A stretch of 64,000 nucleotides of DNA. Source: Dryocosmus kuriphilus. Lineage: Eukaryota; Arthropoda; Insecta; Hymenoptera; Cynipidae. The position numbers and the translations under genes were made by a program. Each line of letters begins with the position of its first letter. Positions within the stretch are counted from its first letter, which is position 1. Positions 22,414 through 33,885 of the stretch are shown here, piece after piece. The notes under the pieces were generated by a model. That model was not told the origin of the DNA. It ran no database searches and saw only the letters and a list, made by a program, of their open reading frames with translations. The stretch spans positions 116,695,344 through 116,759,343 of the forward strand of contig CM076193.1 in assembly GCA_038277395.1 (NCBI GenBank), in the 5' to 3' direction.

Positions 22414-25400
22414 TTTGTTATTAATTTAAAAAATTTTGCTTTCGACCGAACTTTTTTCTCGGGGAAAAAACCCTCTGCAACTTGATCTCATTAAGTTTGT
22501 TTAAATAGATTATTTAATGGCTCAAATAATTTTAAAAAACATGTTTAAACGACAAACTTTTAATAATAAATATCTGTATTTGAGAAAAATTTGTTTATTA
22601 TTAAAAATTAAATGATTTCGAGTTGTAGAGAATCTTTTTCTGGAGAAAATAAGTTACCATTCATTAAAATCGTATCATTTTCAAAAATGTAAGAAGCAAT
22701 AAGAAAAAAAGTTCGGTTGAAAACAAAATTTCTTTACATAAACAAATTGTTTAGGTTTCAAATTTTTCTAATGAAAAATAATCTTTTCTCCTTGAAATGA
22801 GACGATTTGTAATAATATTAAAATTTTTAAAAGATATAATTAAATATTTTTTCCCAAGACCTGTTTTTTTTTGTGCCCATAATACCTCAACGGAATTTAA
22901 GAATGTACATTACAAAGAATCAAAATCAAAATTCACCAATCGCTTATCAACATTTATGATAGTCAAGAAAATAGAGCCATTATTAATTGCTACTTTTAAA
23001 GGAGAAATCTGAGCTTATATTAGATAACAGTTGTGTAGACATTAGCTTGAAATTGTTTATTTAACAATTATATTATTTGGATTTTTGCGTTATTACTTTC
23101 GCTGTATAAAACAGCTGAAATTCTATTCAATCATAATAATGAAAGACTGATTTTATACCTTGAATGATTCTTTAAACCTCTTTTTGGTCATTTTTTATTA
23201 AAAGGATTTAATTTAGCAATTATGCAATTACTGTTTTTCTAAGCAAATTAAAAAATAATAATTTTAATAAAAATCAACTGAGTTGTAAAAAAATTTTCAA
23301 GTAGTTTAAAATTAACCCCTAATCATTATATATATTGAACAAACGTTGCAGTTCTTTTCGGTATATAAAAAGTGGACTAAATTCTCCTAAATTATTTGTT
23401 CCTAATATGTATTATGCAAAAGTGACAGAATTTCCGAACTTCTCAAGAAAAACGAGTTTTTCAATATTTTGATTCACCTTAAAGTTGTTGGCTTTAAATT
23501 CAGCAATGTCTTTTCTGATCTATTCAAAGTTAATCTAAATTTCAGCAAAGTTTGTCTCAATTGAAGACTCAGTTCTGGGATTCAGATATCAAGGTCTTAA
23601 ATTTGAATCAATTTTGCTTAAAACAAATCCTGCTGAATTTAAAGCAAACATATTTTAAGGTGGCACCATTTTAAGAGTCTGTTTTTAATGTTTCGAAACA
23701 TTTGCAGTTTTTACATCTTATCTTTTTACCATGTTTAATCCACTTTATTAATTTCCATTTGACTTTGAAGAATTTCTGTTAAAAGAAATAAGAGACAATT
23801 CACAGCTACAAAACTCGATTCTTGTAATTTATCAAACACTAAAACCTAATGTCCGAAAATGTCGTAGCCGTAGTATTAATATCGTAAGGTAGGCGTCGAA
23901 CTTGCTACCAACAATGATCACTGATCATAGATTACATACAATGTAAATGATTTTGTAGAATTTGTCATACGAGCTCAGACACATTAAAATATTGCAAGAT
24001 GAAATTTAAATAGCTAAACTAATAAACATTTAAATAAAAAATATAAACAGTTTAGTATTTGAATCTGTTTTTTAAAGATTTTTTTTTTTTAATTTTACAA
24101 TAAAAGATTGTATTAAATTGAGGGTATTAGAATTTTAGGGAGCAAGAATTAACGGTCTGTTGAAAATTAATATTTGGCGACGAAAGCACTATTTTTAGGA
24201 AAAGCCGGTTTTAAGAAAAGGAAAAGGAAATGTGACAGTGGAAAGGTTAGAATTTTTTTATTTTTGTATTTATTCAATGCAGAGGCGTAAATTTTGTGGC
24301 GCCTCGGAGACGCCTCATCCTTGAAAGGATTTAGAAACTATTTCCATATCTTTATTGAAAAAGGAGATAAATTATATTAGTGTTTTTGAAAATGTCTTAT
24401 GGGACAAGTTTTGGCTATATTAGAGAATTTATTTTTCAAATGAAATATTTATTCTTCATGTTGTCGACACGATTATTTTACACCACCTGTGTGAAGCTTT
24501 TGCAATTTTTTTAAAGATAAAATATTCAATGAATTTTTAACCCTTTGGTGTAGTTTAAGGTTAAGAGGGGGCCAGTGAATTGTCGCCAAGATGGTGTTAC
24601 TTTACAAAGGTTTGCCTCTCATTTTCTTAATGCGTTCACACAGTCGGTCATGATCTGATTGTTTATTTATTTTTATTTTTTTGTTCACGCAGCATCACGC
24701 TTTGCATTTGCATGTTGCATTTGATTTCCTATCATTAATCAGCCATGCATTAACTCGTTACACTCGTTACCAGCATGTAATGTTACTAATACTCGTCATT
24801 TATCGGCTGTATCGGCGTCGACTACTTTTTTACGTGCATTTAATTATGAAAATAAAGGATTGAAAGTGCTAATAGAATGTGAAACAAAGCATGTACGAAA
24901 CGACGATTACTATTTATCGCTGTGGCATTTATGTCCCTGTTTTAAAGTGTTGCTATAAAGTTACACAAGGAATTATGTGTAGTAAAGATTTTATTGTAAG
25001 CCTTTAAAAAATCTGTAAGTCTCACATAAGCTGTATATTACATATGCAAATTAATTGTAAATTATGATAGTTCAAATGACCGAAATATCTATTTGACGAA
25101 ATTAAATATTGTTTTAAATAATTAAAATATTAAAATAATATTTTAAACTTTGGGCCACCGTACATAAGCTATTGTAATAACCTTTGATGGTTTCAGTTTG
25201 CCCATATTAAAACTCCTATGTTTGCACTGGCGTGGGATTATTTTATTTTGAGATTTTTTATTTTTCAGTGGCAGTTGAAAGAATTTTAGTTTAAAATGGA
25301 AAGGTGTAAATGTAAAATTTTAAATTTGTAAAAAGCTTTTCAATGTAAGAAGGATCGAGCGCGACTGGGAAGTTGCCAGAAAGTGGTAAATTAGTACTTT

Positions 25401-25574
25401 AAAAGAATTTAGCAATGTCACTCAATACATATTCTGAAAACTGAAAAAAAATATTTTTTTGCAACACATGCACACGTTAACACTTGACAGAGTGATTATA
25501 AATTTACCGGAAATTTACCAAATTTCTCGTAACTTATGGTATTTAAAAATTTCCGTAAAGTTTGTTTTTATTGT
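22414..25574. other. AT-rich intergenic stretch
   Basis: No gene or bounded element recognised over 3 kb. Part of it (about 23530-23660) resembles decayed sequence at about 56350, 57080 and 59870 (motifs like TTGTCTCAATT and ATATCAAGGTCT), so some is old dispersed repeat. Confidence 0.45.
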
Positions 25575-25895
25575 TTCTCAAATCGCAAATTTTCTTCATT
25601 TGTTACAAAAATATCGTGTGCAATAGGTGCAGAAGGTAGGCCACAGTGAAGCCTCTTGTGAATTGTACAGTACTCACGGCGTCAGTACGTGGGCACATGT
25701 ATTCAATCCATGCGCGCACGTCCTGACGCCGTGCGTAATGTGGCAGATACGTGTTATGACACGCGGAGTTAATAGGTAGAGGAACATACGTATTCACCAG
25801 GATTCTGTTCTCTCCGTGTGGCTCTTACAGCTAACTTCACACTCGTATGGAACTGCCTACTTTCCGTACTTGTAGCATAATATACTATTTAATAA
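25575..25895. repeat. Dispersed repeat R2, copy 1
   Basis: Two blocks match 62537-62753 in the same order. The first has CATTTGTTACAAAAATATCG and TGTGCA. The second has AACTTCACACTCGT followed by GAACTGCCTACT. Between them this copy carries about 90 extra bases with CGTGCG/GACGCCGTG motifs. No family is recognised. Confidence 0.6.
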
Positions 25896-27219
25896 CAATT
25901 ATTGCATTATACAATTTTTATCTAAGATTCTCATTTTAGTCATTCTGATCAGTTCTAACAGAAGATTTGGATTTATCATCCGCAAAGCAGAAATATTTCG
26001 TACCAACCCAATTGACTAATCAAGTCTTAAAAAATATTTTCACGTCACTGAGATCAGATGAACATTTATTTTCGATATGAAATTAAATAAAATTCTCTGT
26101 GAAAAAAGGAACGCCTTTCAATTCCCCTGGGATCCGAACCCAAGTCTATAATACAGTTTTTCCAAGTTTACTTTTAGAAATAATCGTATTTTAATGAATA
26201 CAAGCTCATTTTGTCCATTAACAAATTTTATATGACTTCAGTATCTTAGATTTCAATATTAATCTCTCATTTTCTAACTACAGATATTTTTTGTCAAATT
26301 TATTTAATTCTAGGTAACTGAAAATGTGAGATGATTAAAAATCGAGCATATTGAAAAACCTTCCCTTTTTCCCGGTACAGACAATGAAGTTTTTGCTTGT
26401 GTTCCTGTGTAATCAACACATCAAAATTTCTTGTAAGATCAAATTCAGACGCTCTAATATATTCGAAAAATTTTTAAGTTATATCGAATAAAACTACATT
26501 AAACTTTGTAATTGTTATGGAAAAGACGTTTTTTTTTGTTTTCAGTCTTTTCCATTCTAAATTAAACATTTGCATTACTAGATAATACTAATAATATAAT
26601 GCTTGTTCGCAAAAAAAAATTAAATGTTTGAGATCCACGTTCCGAATGTCAGGATGCTTTATTGTTTTGAATCTCTGAGAAGTTAAATGTAGCTGTAATT
26701 TTTTTATTAATGATATAGCAGGATCTTAGTATTTTGCCTATGGTTTGTCGGAATAACTAATATATTTTTTATGCATATGTCACGCGTCATCTCTGAAATT
26801 CACTGATTTAGAGCGGTGCTTAACGGTTGGTCAGGATCGAAAAACCTGCTTTGAGGTGGGTGACACATTAGATTCTTGAATCCGAATTCATTACCCGCAT
26901 CATTCCGTTAATCGATACGAATCAGAAAACGATACATGCGTGGTAATACCTCATAGGTGTGTCCAAGTGTTAGTTACATGAGATTTGCGTGAAATTTATT
27001 GACAAAAGCTGTTATTCGCTGAAATAGAGAACAATTTTAATCCATTTTTCGAGAAACGGGATGGTAGATTATTTTCATAAAAAATTGAGGTTAATTCTCT
27101 TGATGATTTACGGATCGCATAAAAACTTGAATTTTGCACACATTTTGAATTAAAACTCTGTGAGAGGAACCTACGCAACTATTAAATTATCCACAATAAC
27201 AAAATAACTTTTTCGAACG
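25896..27219. other. AT-rich intergenic stretch
   Basis: Nothing recognised. A 60-codon frame at 26996-27178 (minus) has no family features. Confidence 0.4.
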
Positions 27220-27368
27220 GTTAACCAGTGAAGACTTCAGGTGTACACCTGCTTCTGAAGCCTTTGAAGTCTTTTGAAGTCTTTAGAAGTCTTGTGAAGT
27301 TTTTTGAAGTCTTTTGAAGTCTCTTGAAGTTTTGAAGTCTGGTGTAGATCAAATTTCTAGTGGTTAAC
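27220..27368. repeat. Short minisatellite flanked by GGTTAACCA ends
   Basis: About eight tandem copies of a 10-11-base unit (TTTTGAAGTC) at 27262-27340. The block is enclosed by GGTTAACCAGTGAAGAC on the left and, reading in from the right, GGTTAACCACTAG. It may be a very small TIR element with an internal minisatellite. Confidence 0.6.
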
Positions 27369-29057
27369 CCCTTGAATGTTTCGTTTACCCTCATTTTTTA
27401 AATACTGGATTCAAATTATATTTTTCGTCATTAAAGATATTTTCCTTTCAATTAAGGATTAATTAAATAATTATCGTAATAAATTTCTGAGAACTTTAAG
27501 CCAGATTTGTCGCAGCTGTAGTAGTGAAAGATAGTTTATCTATTTAGGAGCGTATTACGGGAAAAGGTATTTCTCTTTACGCTGATTCCTACTTTATTGC
27601 TTACTTTATTTTTTTGTTTTTTTTTTTGGCAACAGAAACTGGTTTTCTGAAAGTGGGGTTGATAGTTTATTCACAAAGGATGGACGGGATATAATGGTAA
27701 AAGAACCACTGTGCAACGCGACGCACTGAAGTAAAAGGGGTTCGAGGAGAGGAACTGGATTTCTTCTCTGTATATTATTATAATTCCTTTGTTGGTATTC
27801 TCCTCGGCAAAGTTATCTTCAATTAGTTTTCCAGTGTATTTAATTTGCGACCTTTTTGTTTTTTCCTTAATTAAAAGTTTGTTTTAGTTTAACAATAACA
27901 GTTTCATTCAAACAAGGAAAGTATTTTGTCCATAATAAAAAAAGTGGTTCAAAATTTTACGTTTATGAAACTGACTTTGTTGGTGATTTTTTTTCTAATA
28001 TATTCATATTTATTCTTGTTGTTGTATAAAAATATAAGATAAGAAAAATAGAAACGTTCTAAACAATTTGAGTTCGGGGCCCGATTGAACGTGTGGAATA
28101 ATTTGCTGTAAGCGGCACTTGGTTCGATTACGTATATCGGTTGGGGGGAGGATTGCATTGTAACAAAATTGATATTCATTGATGTTCACTGTATAAAAAA
28201 AAAATTTCTCATATATGCGGAAGTTTTTGTTACAAAATTAATGAAATCCTTTCCATTTGGGCTCATTTAGTAAAAGCTTGTTTTATACTTTTATCACTCG
28301 ACGTATACTATGTGAAAAAATACATTTTTGTCTTACTGAATGAAGAAAATATTATTAAAAAAGACTTATTCAAAAACTAATCGTTCCCATTTTTTTAATC
28401 TGTAAATTATACTTAAAATCAATGTATTATGAATAAATTGAAACTCAAGTGATTGCAACTAAAATAAAGGTAAATTCAACTAAATTATAAATATAAATCT
28501 TCTAAATTTATATAGATTTTGTGATTAATGTAAGGATTGTCGAATTTTTGCAGTATGAATATTTAACCGTGAATAGCTAGAGTTTTTCGATAAAAATTAT
28601 TGTCAATCAAAAAATTCTAATTCTTTCAAAATTTCACCACAAACAGTTTTTTCCTCACGTGAGTTACTGTTTAGGTATTCGGTTCGTTAAAATGTCTATA
28701 GGGATTTGTAAAAGAAGTACAATTACATTTCTTTTTTTTTTTTTTTAATATACAATAAGATAAATGTACCGCGGTGGTTGGACAACGATTCTAAGTTCAG
28801 CCACAACTTTCGGAAGGCCGTACGTAAAAAAGTATTATTACATTTTGCAAAGTGTGAAAAATATCGTGTTATTAAAAGTTTCCGTATAGAAGGTCCAAAT
28901 AGGGTAGAAAATAAATGCCAATCTCTTTCATAGGACTTAAATTTTATACCATTGTAACAATTTGTTCAAGAGAAAATAAATAATCGTCCAACCACTGCGC
29001 TGATGCATTTTCGAAGACCGGTGCATTTACCCTATTGATTAATTAAATAATTCAGCA
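27369..29057. other. AT-rich intergenic stretch
   Basis: No gene recognised. CGCGGTGGTTGGACAACG near 28771 and CGTCCAACCACTGCGC near 28986 form an imperfect inverted pair about 230 bases apart, perhaps an old MITE. Confidence 0.4.
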
Positions 29058-29709
29058 TTTAAGGCCATGTAAAAGGTGGGTCACGTGACCAAGCCAGTCC
29101 TGAATTTCTTTAATCCCAACTCATGTCCAAACGAAATAAAGTATCGCTCTGAAAGTTTGGAAAATTAAAAAGGAGACTGGCACTGAAGAAGGTGCTTCTG
29201 GTCATAAATACTTACAATTGTAGAAAAAGGTTTTTTTTTTTTTAATTAAAAATTTGGAGTAATACCGATTACGAACCATGCTGTAGAACTTTATTGCAGG
29301 ACGCTGCGGGCGATTTTCAATTTTGGAATGGAGCACTTTTGAGGATAGTATCCATGAAACTTGTAAGGAAAAAACGCAAACATTGATCACGAACATTGTA
29401 CACAAATAGTACAAACAATAATATTTGCACTTGTAATGCAACAAACATGCAGATTGCATAAGTCTTTACCGACAGAGTAGGAACGTGCACCTAGTGCAAA
29501 GTGCATCCGTTTCTATTTATTATTTTTATAATAAACTTTTATTGATCCTCGAATTCACGCTTTGCCACACATTGTTCTTTTACATTTATTAATATTTTCC
29601 CAAATTTTTTCCGCATTTTTTATTTTAAGTTTTGTTTTTAAATACTAAGCAAAAAATATTGATCTCAGGACTGGCTTGGTCACGTGACCCACCTTTTCAT
29701 GGCCTTAAA
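29058..29709. mobile_element. MITE with near-perfect 48-bp inverted repeats
   Basis: The left end TTTAAGGCCATGTAAAAGG continues through TGGGTCACGTGACCAAGCC. The right end is its complement, lacking one T. The core GGTCACGTGACC is itself palindromic. The interior has no transposase. A clear target duplication is not visible because the outermost bases are palindromic. Confidence 0.82.
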
Positions 29710-30177
29710 GTAGGTTAATTTCAAATTCCAAGCCCTAAAAGTTAAACTCAAAAAATCTCATTTTAGAATCGTTTTATTTTTAATACCGTTCTGAAGTCGT
29801 TCATTTTTTCTGGGTTAAATAAAAAATTTTTTTTTTCAAGCCCTTCATTAGCGAGATTTTTGTTAATTTTTTTATTTTTCCCCTTCTCTATTACTTCTAT
29901 ATTTATTGCAAGTGATAATAATTTAACATTTTTAAATTGCAAATTTTAACTGTGTAACTTTATCAATAAGACGATGTCTAATTAAGAGCGTTTGGAATTC
30001 AAGAATTTTGAATTAAAAACATTAAAAATAGAATATTTAGAATTGAAAGCGTTTCTAAAATTTACAAGGTATAAATATTGAAACCGTTCAAAATTGAATA
30101 ATTTTAGATTGAAATATTACAAATTATAGTATGTAAAAAGGAGTACTGTAAAAAATTCGATCTGGCATTACTCTAAA
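29710..30177. other. AT-rich intergenic stretch
   Basis: Nothing recognised. Confidence 0.4.
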
Positions 30178-30347
30178 TGATGGGACATAAAAGACCAGTC
30201 ATTCCTAGTATAAAATTATAAAAAATATAATGCGCAATTATTCGAACAGTGTAAAATCAAACAAAGTATTGTGATTTGCCATTTCGAACTCTTTTATATG
30301 TAATTTCACACAAAAAATGACTGGTCTTTTATGACCAATCATCCCTA
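30178..30347. mobile_element. Short MITE, about 170 bp
   Basis: The inverted ends share ATAAAAGACCAGTCATT: TGATGGGACATAAAAGACC on the left, mirrored by GGTCTTTTATGACCAATCAT on the right. It has no coding capacity. Confidence 0.7.
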
Positions 30348-31788
30348 ATGAAATTTTTCTTTTCATTTTTCATTGCTCATTTCTTCTTTTTCTTTTAAAA
30401 TTCCAGGTTTTCTTACAAAATTTCAGGATGTTCGTTTTTTTTTTACGTTTTTACTATTTACAAATCACCATAAGTTTACAAGAAATCTGTAAAATTCCAG
30501 TGACTTTAATAGGAAAAAGGTTCCAAAATTGAATGAAATTTACTTCGTATTTTTTTCAGTGAATAGAAAGTCTTTTTTTATACCAACTTGAAGTTTAGAA
30601 ATACAGTATCAAATAATTTCAGATTGAAACTTTGACAATTTAGACTTTAAAGACTTGATAGTTCAATAATTTTTTATTTGAAGTGTTAGAAAAATGATTA
30701 ACCGCAAGTTCCGACATTAAAAATTGAACAATTCAAAACGTTTAAAAGATCTGAACCTCAAGCATCGAATTATTCCAGAATAAAACTTTGAAAATTGGAC
30801 AATTTAAATATTTAAAATTGTTTAGTGTCATATTTAAACCAAATTTCGATTGCCTTAAATTAAAAATTATTCAATTTTGTTTCTTTAAGCTTTACGTAGA
30901 AAAGGTTTTGAAACACTCAAACTTCAAATTAAACAATAGGTATTGAATTATTTCAATCGAATATTATACAATTCTATTTCAAATTTAAAAATCTACCATT
31001 TTTAATGCCTAGTACTGAAGGTGTTTAACTTTTATGTTCATAAAATAAAAACTTTCTATTTTTGATGGCTTACGTAATTTGAAAGTCAGTAATTTCAAAT
31101 CGAATTTTAATTTAATGAATTTTAAAGGGTATTGCTCTGAAAAAATTAATTTGGAAGGCCCTTAAATTAATATTATTATGTATTTGATTTTAAATTTATA
31201 CTGTAAAATCTTGAAACTCACAGTTATTCAACTTTAAAACACTTTATAATATTTTTCAGTTTATAAATTTTTTTAAAACTAGGTATGGTCAAGGATAGAA
31301 ATAATAATGGTAATTTATAAAACGTACTAATATAATATTTATTGTTTTTTTAATAAACATCGTAATAATATAATATCACCTCTGGCACAATCTCACGTTG
31401 GCAAGACGTCGCGACAATAAAACAATCATTATTATTTTCTCTCTTATTATTCGCTCTCTTTCTCTCTTTGTCGATGATCCATGAACCGATCAGCAGACTA
31501 TGCGATACTAACCAATTTACTAGGGTATATCTAGAGTTATTTAAGCCTATTGACCAATCTAACGGATTAAACCGATCGTGTTTCAACTCACATGCAATCA
31601 CTGATGCACATATTCACAAACGCTGAACGAACACAAGTAGCCATTCACACGTTATTCGATGCTAGAGCAATAAAAAGAGAAAATACATTTTTAAACGTAA
31701 GCTCTGCATGAATAATCTTTTATTAATTTTTTTTCACCAGGTTCCTCCTTACGCTCGAACGTCTCTTCTTGATAGTAATATTGATAGT

Positions 31789-31789
<1 letters not shown>

Positions 31790-31824
<35 letters not shown>

Positions 31825-31830
31825 AAATGG
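31790..31830. repeat. (TA)n microsatellite
   Basis: About twelve TA units, then an interrupted TATGTATATATA. Confidence 0.9.
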
Positions 31831-33113
31831 CTCACCCGACAGACTGCCCGCGAAATGATCAATGCAAGAGAAAAAGTCTTTACACAACTTTTAAATTTTA
31901 CTATAGTCATCTAAAATTCAAAATTAATAAAAATTACGAATGTCGTTTCACAACAGAAAATACGTATAAAATCGTCACCAATTTTGTAAAAAAAAATAAA
32001 ACGAAAGTAAAAATTTACAAGGAAAATATATTTGAATAGGAACTATTAAAACGTTAACAAATCATTTTTTTCTGCGTTTCAGGGCATTACAACTGAAGCT
32101 AGCAACAAAAGGTAAGAAGAAAAGAAAACTTTCAACGTCACTAAGTAATTCCAGATTCAAATTTAATCTCTATCCATATAAAATACTCAACAAAGAATTA
32201 ATATTTAAAAAAGTAAATCTCTAGCATCGACCAAGTACATTATTACTCTTTGACTTCTTGGCTCCGCGAGCGAGAAGTGTTGACGGCTTATTATAAAATG
32301 TCATGGACCAACACTAATAAGTAAATCTTTGCCAAATTTCTCTCCCTTTCACACATACAAATACACAAACAAAAACTCATTGTTTTCCCGTCTCTCACTC
32401 AGTTCCTATATGTATACAAATAACAATTATACGTACGTAGCTCTCTAGTCAATAGAATCAATAATATTAATAATAATAATATCTATATGCTGTCTGACAA
32501 TAAATGTAACAAAATATAGTATACTCAATAATAATATGCATTTTACAAGCGTATTTTGATCGTTGCTTTGATATCGGTACGACGTGTAAGAATTAAAACT
32601 TTACGATATTATTATTATAGATGTGTGTGATTCAGTGTAATGTCTATTCTAACCTATCGGAGCTATTGTTCTACCATGCGCGACTTTAGAAAATGTTGAC
32701 GTATCTTTCAAATATTACTATTGCAAGTTTATTTTGATTGTTTTATTACTGCTGAGAAAATTACGCTAACACTTTGATTACGTGCGAAATTAAGTGACAA
32801 TTTTAAATTTGGCGCCAGTTCTTAAGCCGGCAGTGCTGTCAGACCACAGAATGCGCAGACTCGGAACTGTGAGTTGGTATCAATGGAAATTTCGCGCCAA
32901 TTTTTAAGTTTTATAAGAAAGATTATAAAATTAGAGTTCTTCCATGAGTAATTGAAGGGGACAAAAAAAAGTCTAGGGTAGTGAGCATTTAACGAATTTT
33001 CGGGAAATAGTCGGATTTCCAGCCCCCACTGGCTACTCATCGTCGTCGTTCGTTTTAAATATTATTATTTGCAACTTGTCTTTCTGCTTCCGTCAAATTT
33101 TAAAACTCTAATC

Positions 33114-33114
<1 letters not shown>

Positions 33115-33146
<32 letters not shown>

Positions 33147-33180
33147 TCGCTCGCTCTCTCTCTCTATCTCTCTCGCTCTC
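33115..33180. repeat. C30 homopolymer followed by CT-rich repeat
   Basis: Thirty C bases at 33115-33144, followed by TCTCGCTCGCTCTCTCTCTC and similar sequence. Homopolymer length is uncertain in assemblies. Confidence 0.9.
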
Positions 33181-33596
33181 TTTCACTTTTACAAAAGACT
33201 GAAACAAAAAGATGATTTTAAAGACTAACATGAAAATTTCATACATTTACGTCATACGTACTCTTAAAACGTAACGGAGCTAAAATCAATTTTGATTGAT
33301 TTGTCTGTAAGATCTGAACTATCTATCTAAATTATCTATGAGCTATCTTATGGAGAGGGCAATAATTGCTTGGCTTGATAATGACACGTTGATTTTTCGA
33401 GTGGATCTTGTAACAATCAACTGCACTCGAAAGTTTTCACCCTTAGGAGTGGGGATATACATCCTGTTCACCGTGAAATCGCGGCTTCTGATTGGCTCCA
33501 CTATTTGAATTTGGCGCTAATTTTAAATTTGGCGCCATTTTGACGATCTCCGAGATCTATTTTGTTCCTATTTACAAATTGCGGCCCGGTGACGTT

Positions 33597-33885
33597 TCAC
33601 GTGTTTCCTGCGTCGTGCATGTGTGAGTGAACGTGTTGATGCGCATGCGCAGAATGGGCGATGGGCGAGGGCGGAAGTTGAATTGGCGAGTTTGGTAGCT
33701 CGATGAGCGTGATGTCATATACGGGATTAGGGGGATCCCCTGTGTCTGGATCATTTGGCGATCCCGGATTGTGATTTCGATCCGTGTCTGAATCGGGTTT
33801 AACTCGGGCGTGGGTAACCTGAAATAGGAAGAGGTCCTCGTCCACGTAATAGCGAATCATGTCATCATCAATTTTCGCTGTAATT
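33597..33885 (-). CDS. grh: grh terminal exon
   Basis: The acceptor TTTCAG precedes completion of the Gly codon, then ITAKIDDDMIRYYVDEDLFL, an Asp/Pro/Asn-rich insertion, DITLIELP and a His-rich tail to the TGA stop. The fly protein ends just after the equivalent of ITLIELP, so the tail of about 29 residues is an extension. Confidence 0.95.

Larger units (their letters stand above)
30348..33596 (-). other. Downstream flank of grh; candidate 3'UTR in its right part
   Basis: From 30348 to about 31330 there is only decayed AT-rich sequence. From about 31340 to 33596 the base composition is more mixed, and the region lies directly after the grh stop codon, so some is expected to be 3'UTR. Many AATAAA candidates on the minus strand exist (for example 31343..31338). 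I cannot say which, if any, is used. It contains a (TA)n tract at about 31790-31830 and a 30-base C run followed by CT repeats. Confidence 0.4.

Noticed and set aside
28771..29001. Inverted GTGGTTGGAC motifs as a defined MITE
   Set aside because: Only about 15 bases pair and the outer ends do not match well; mentioned in the regional entry only.
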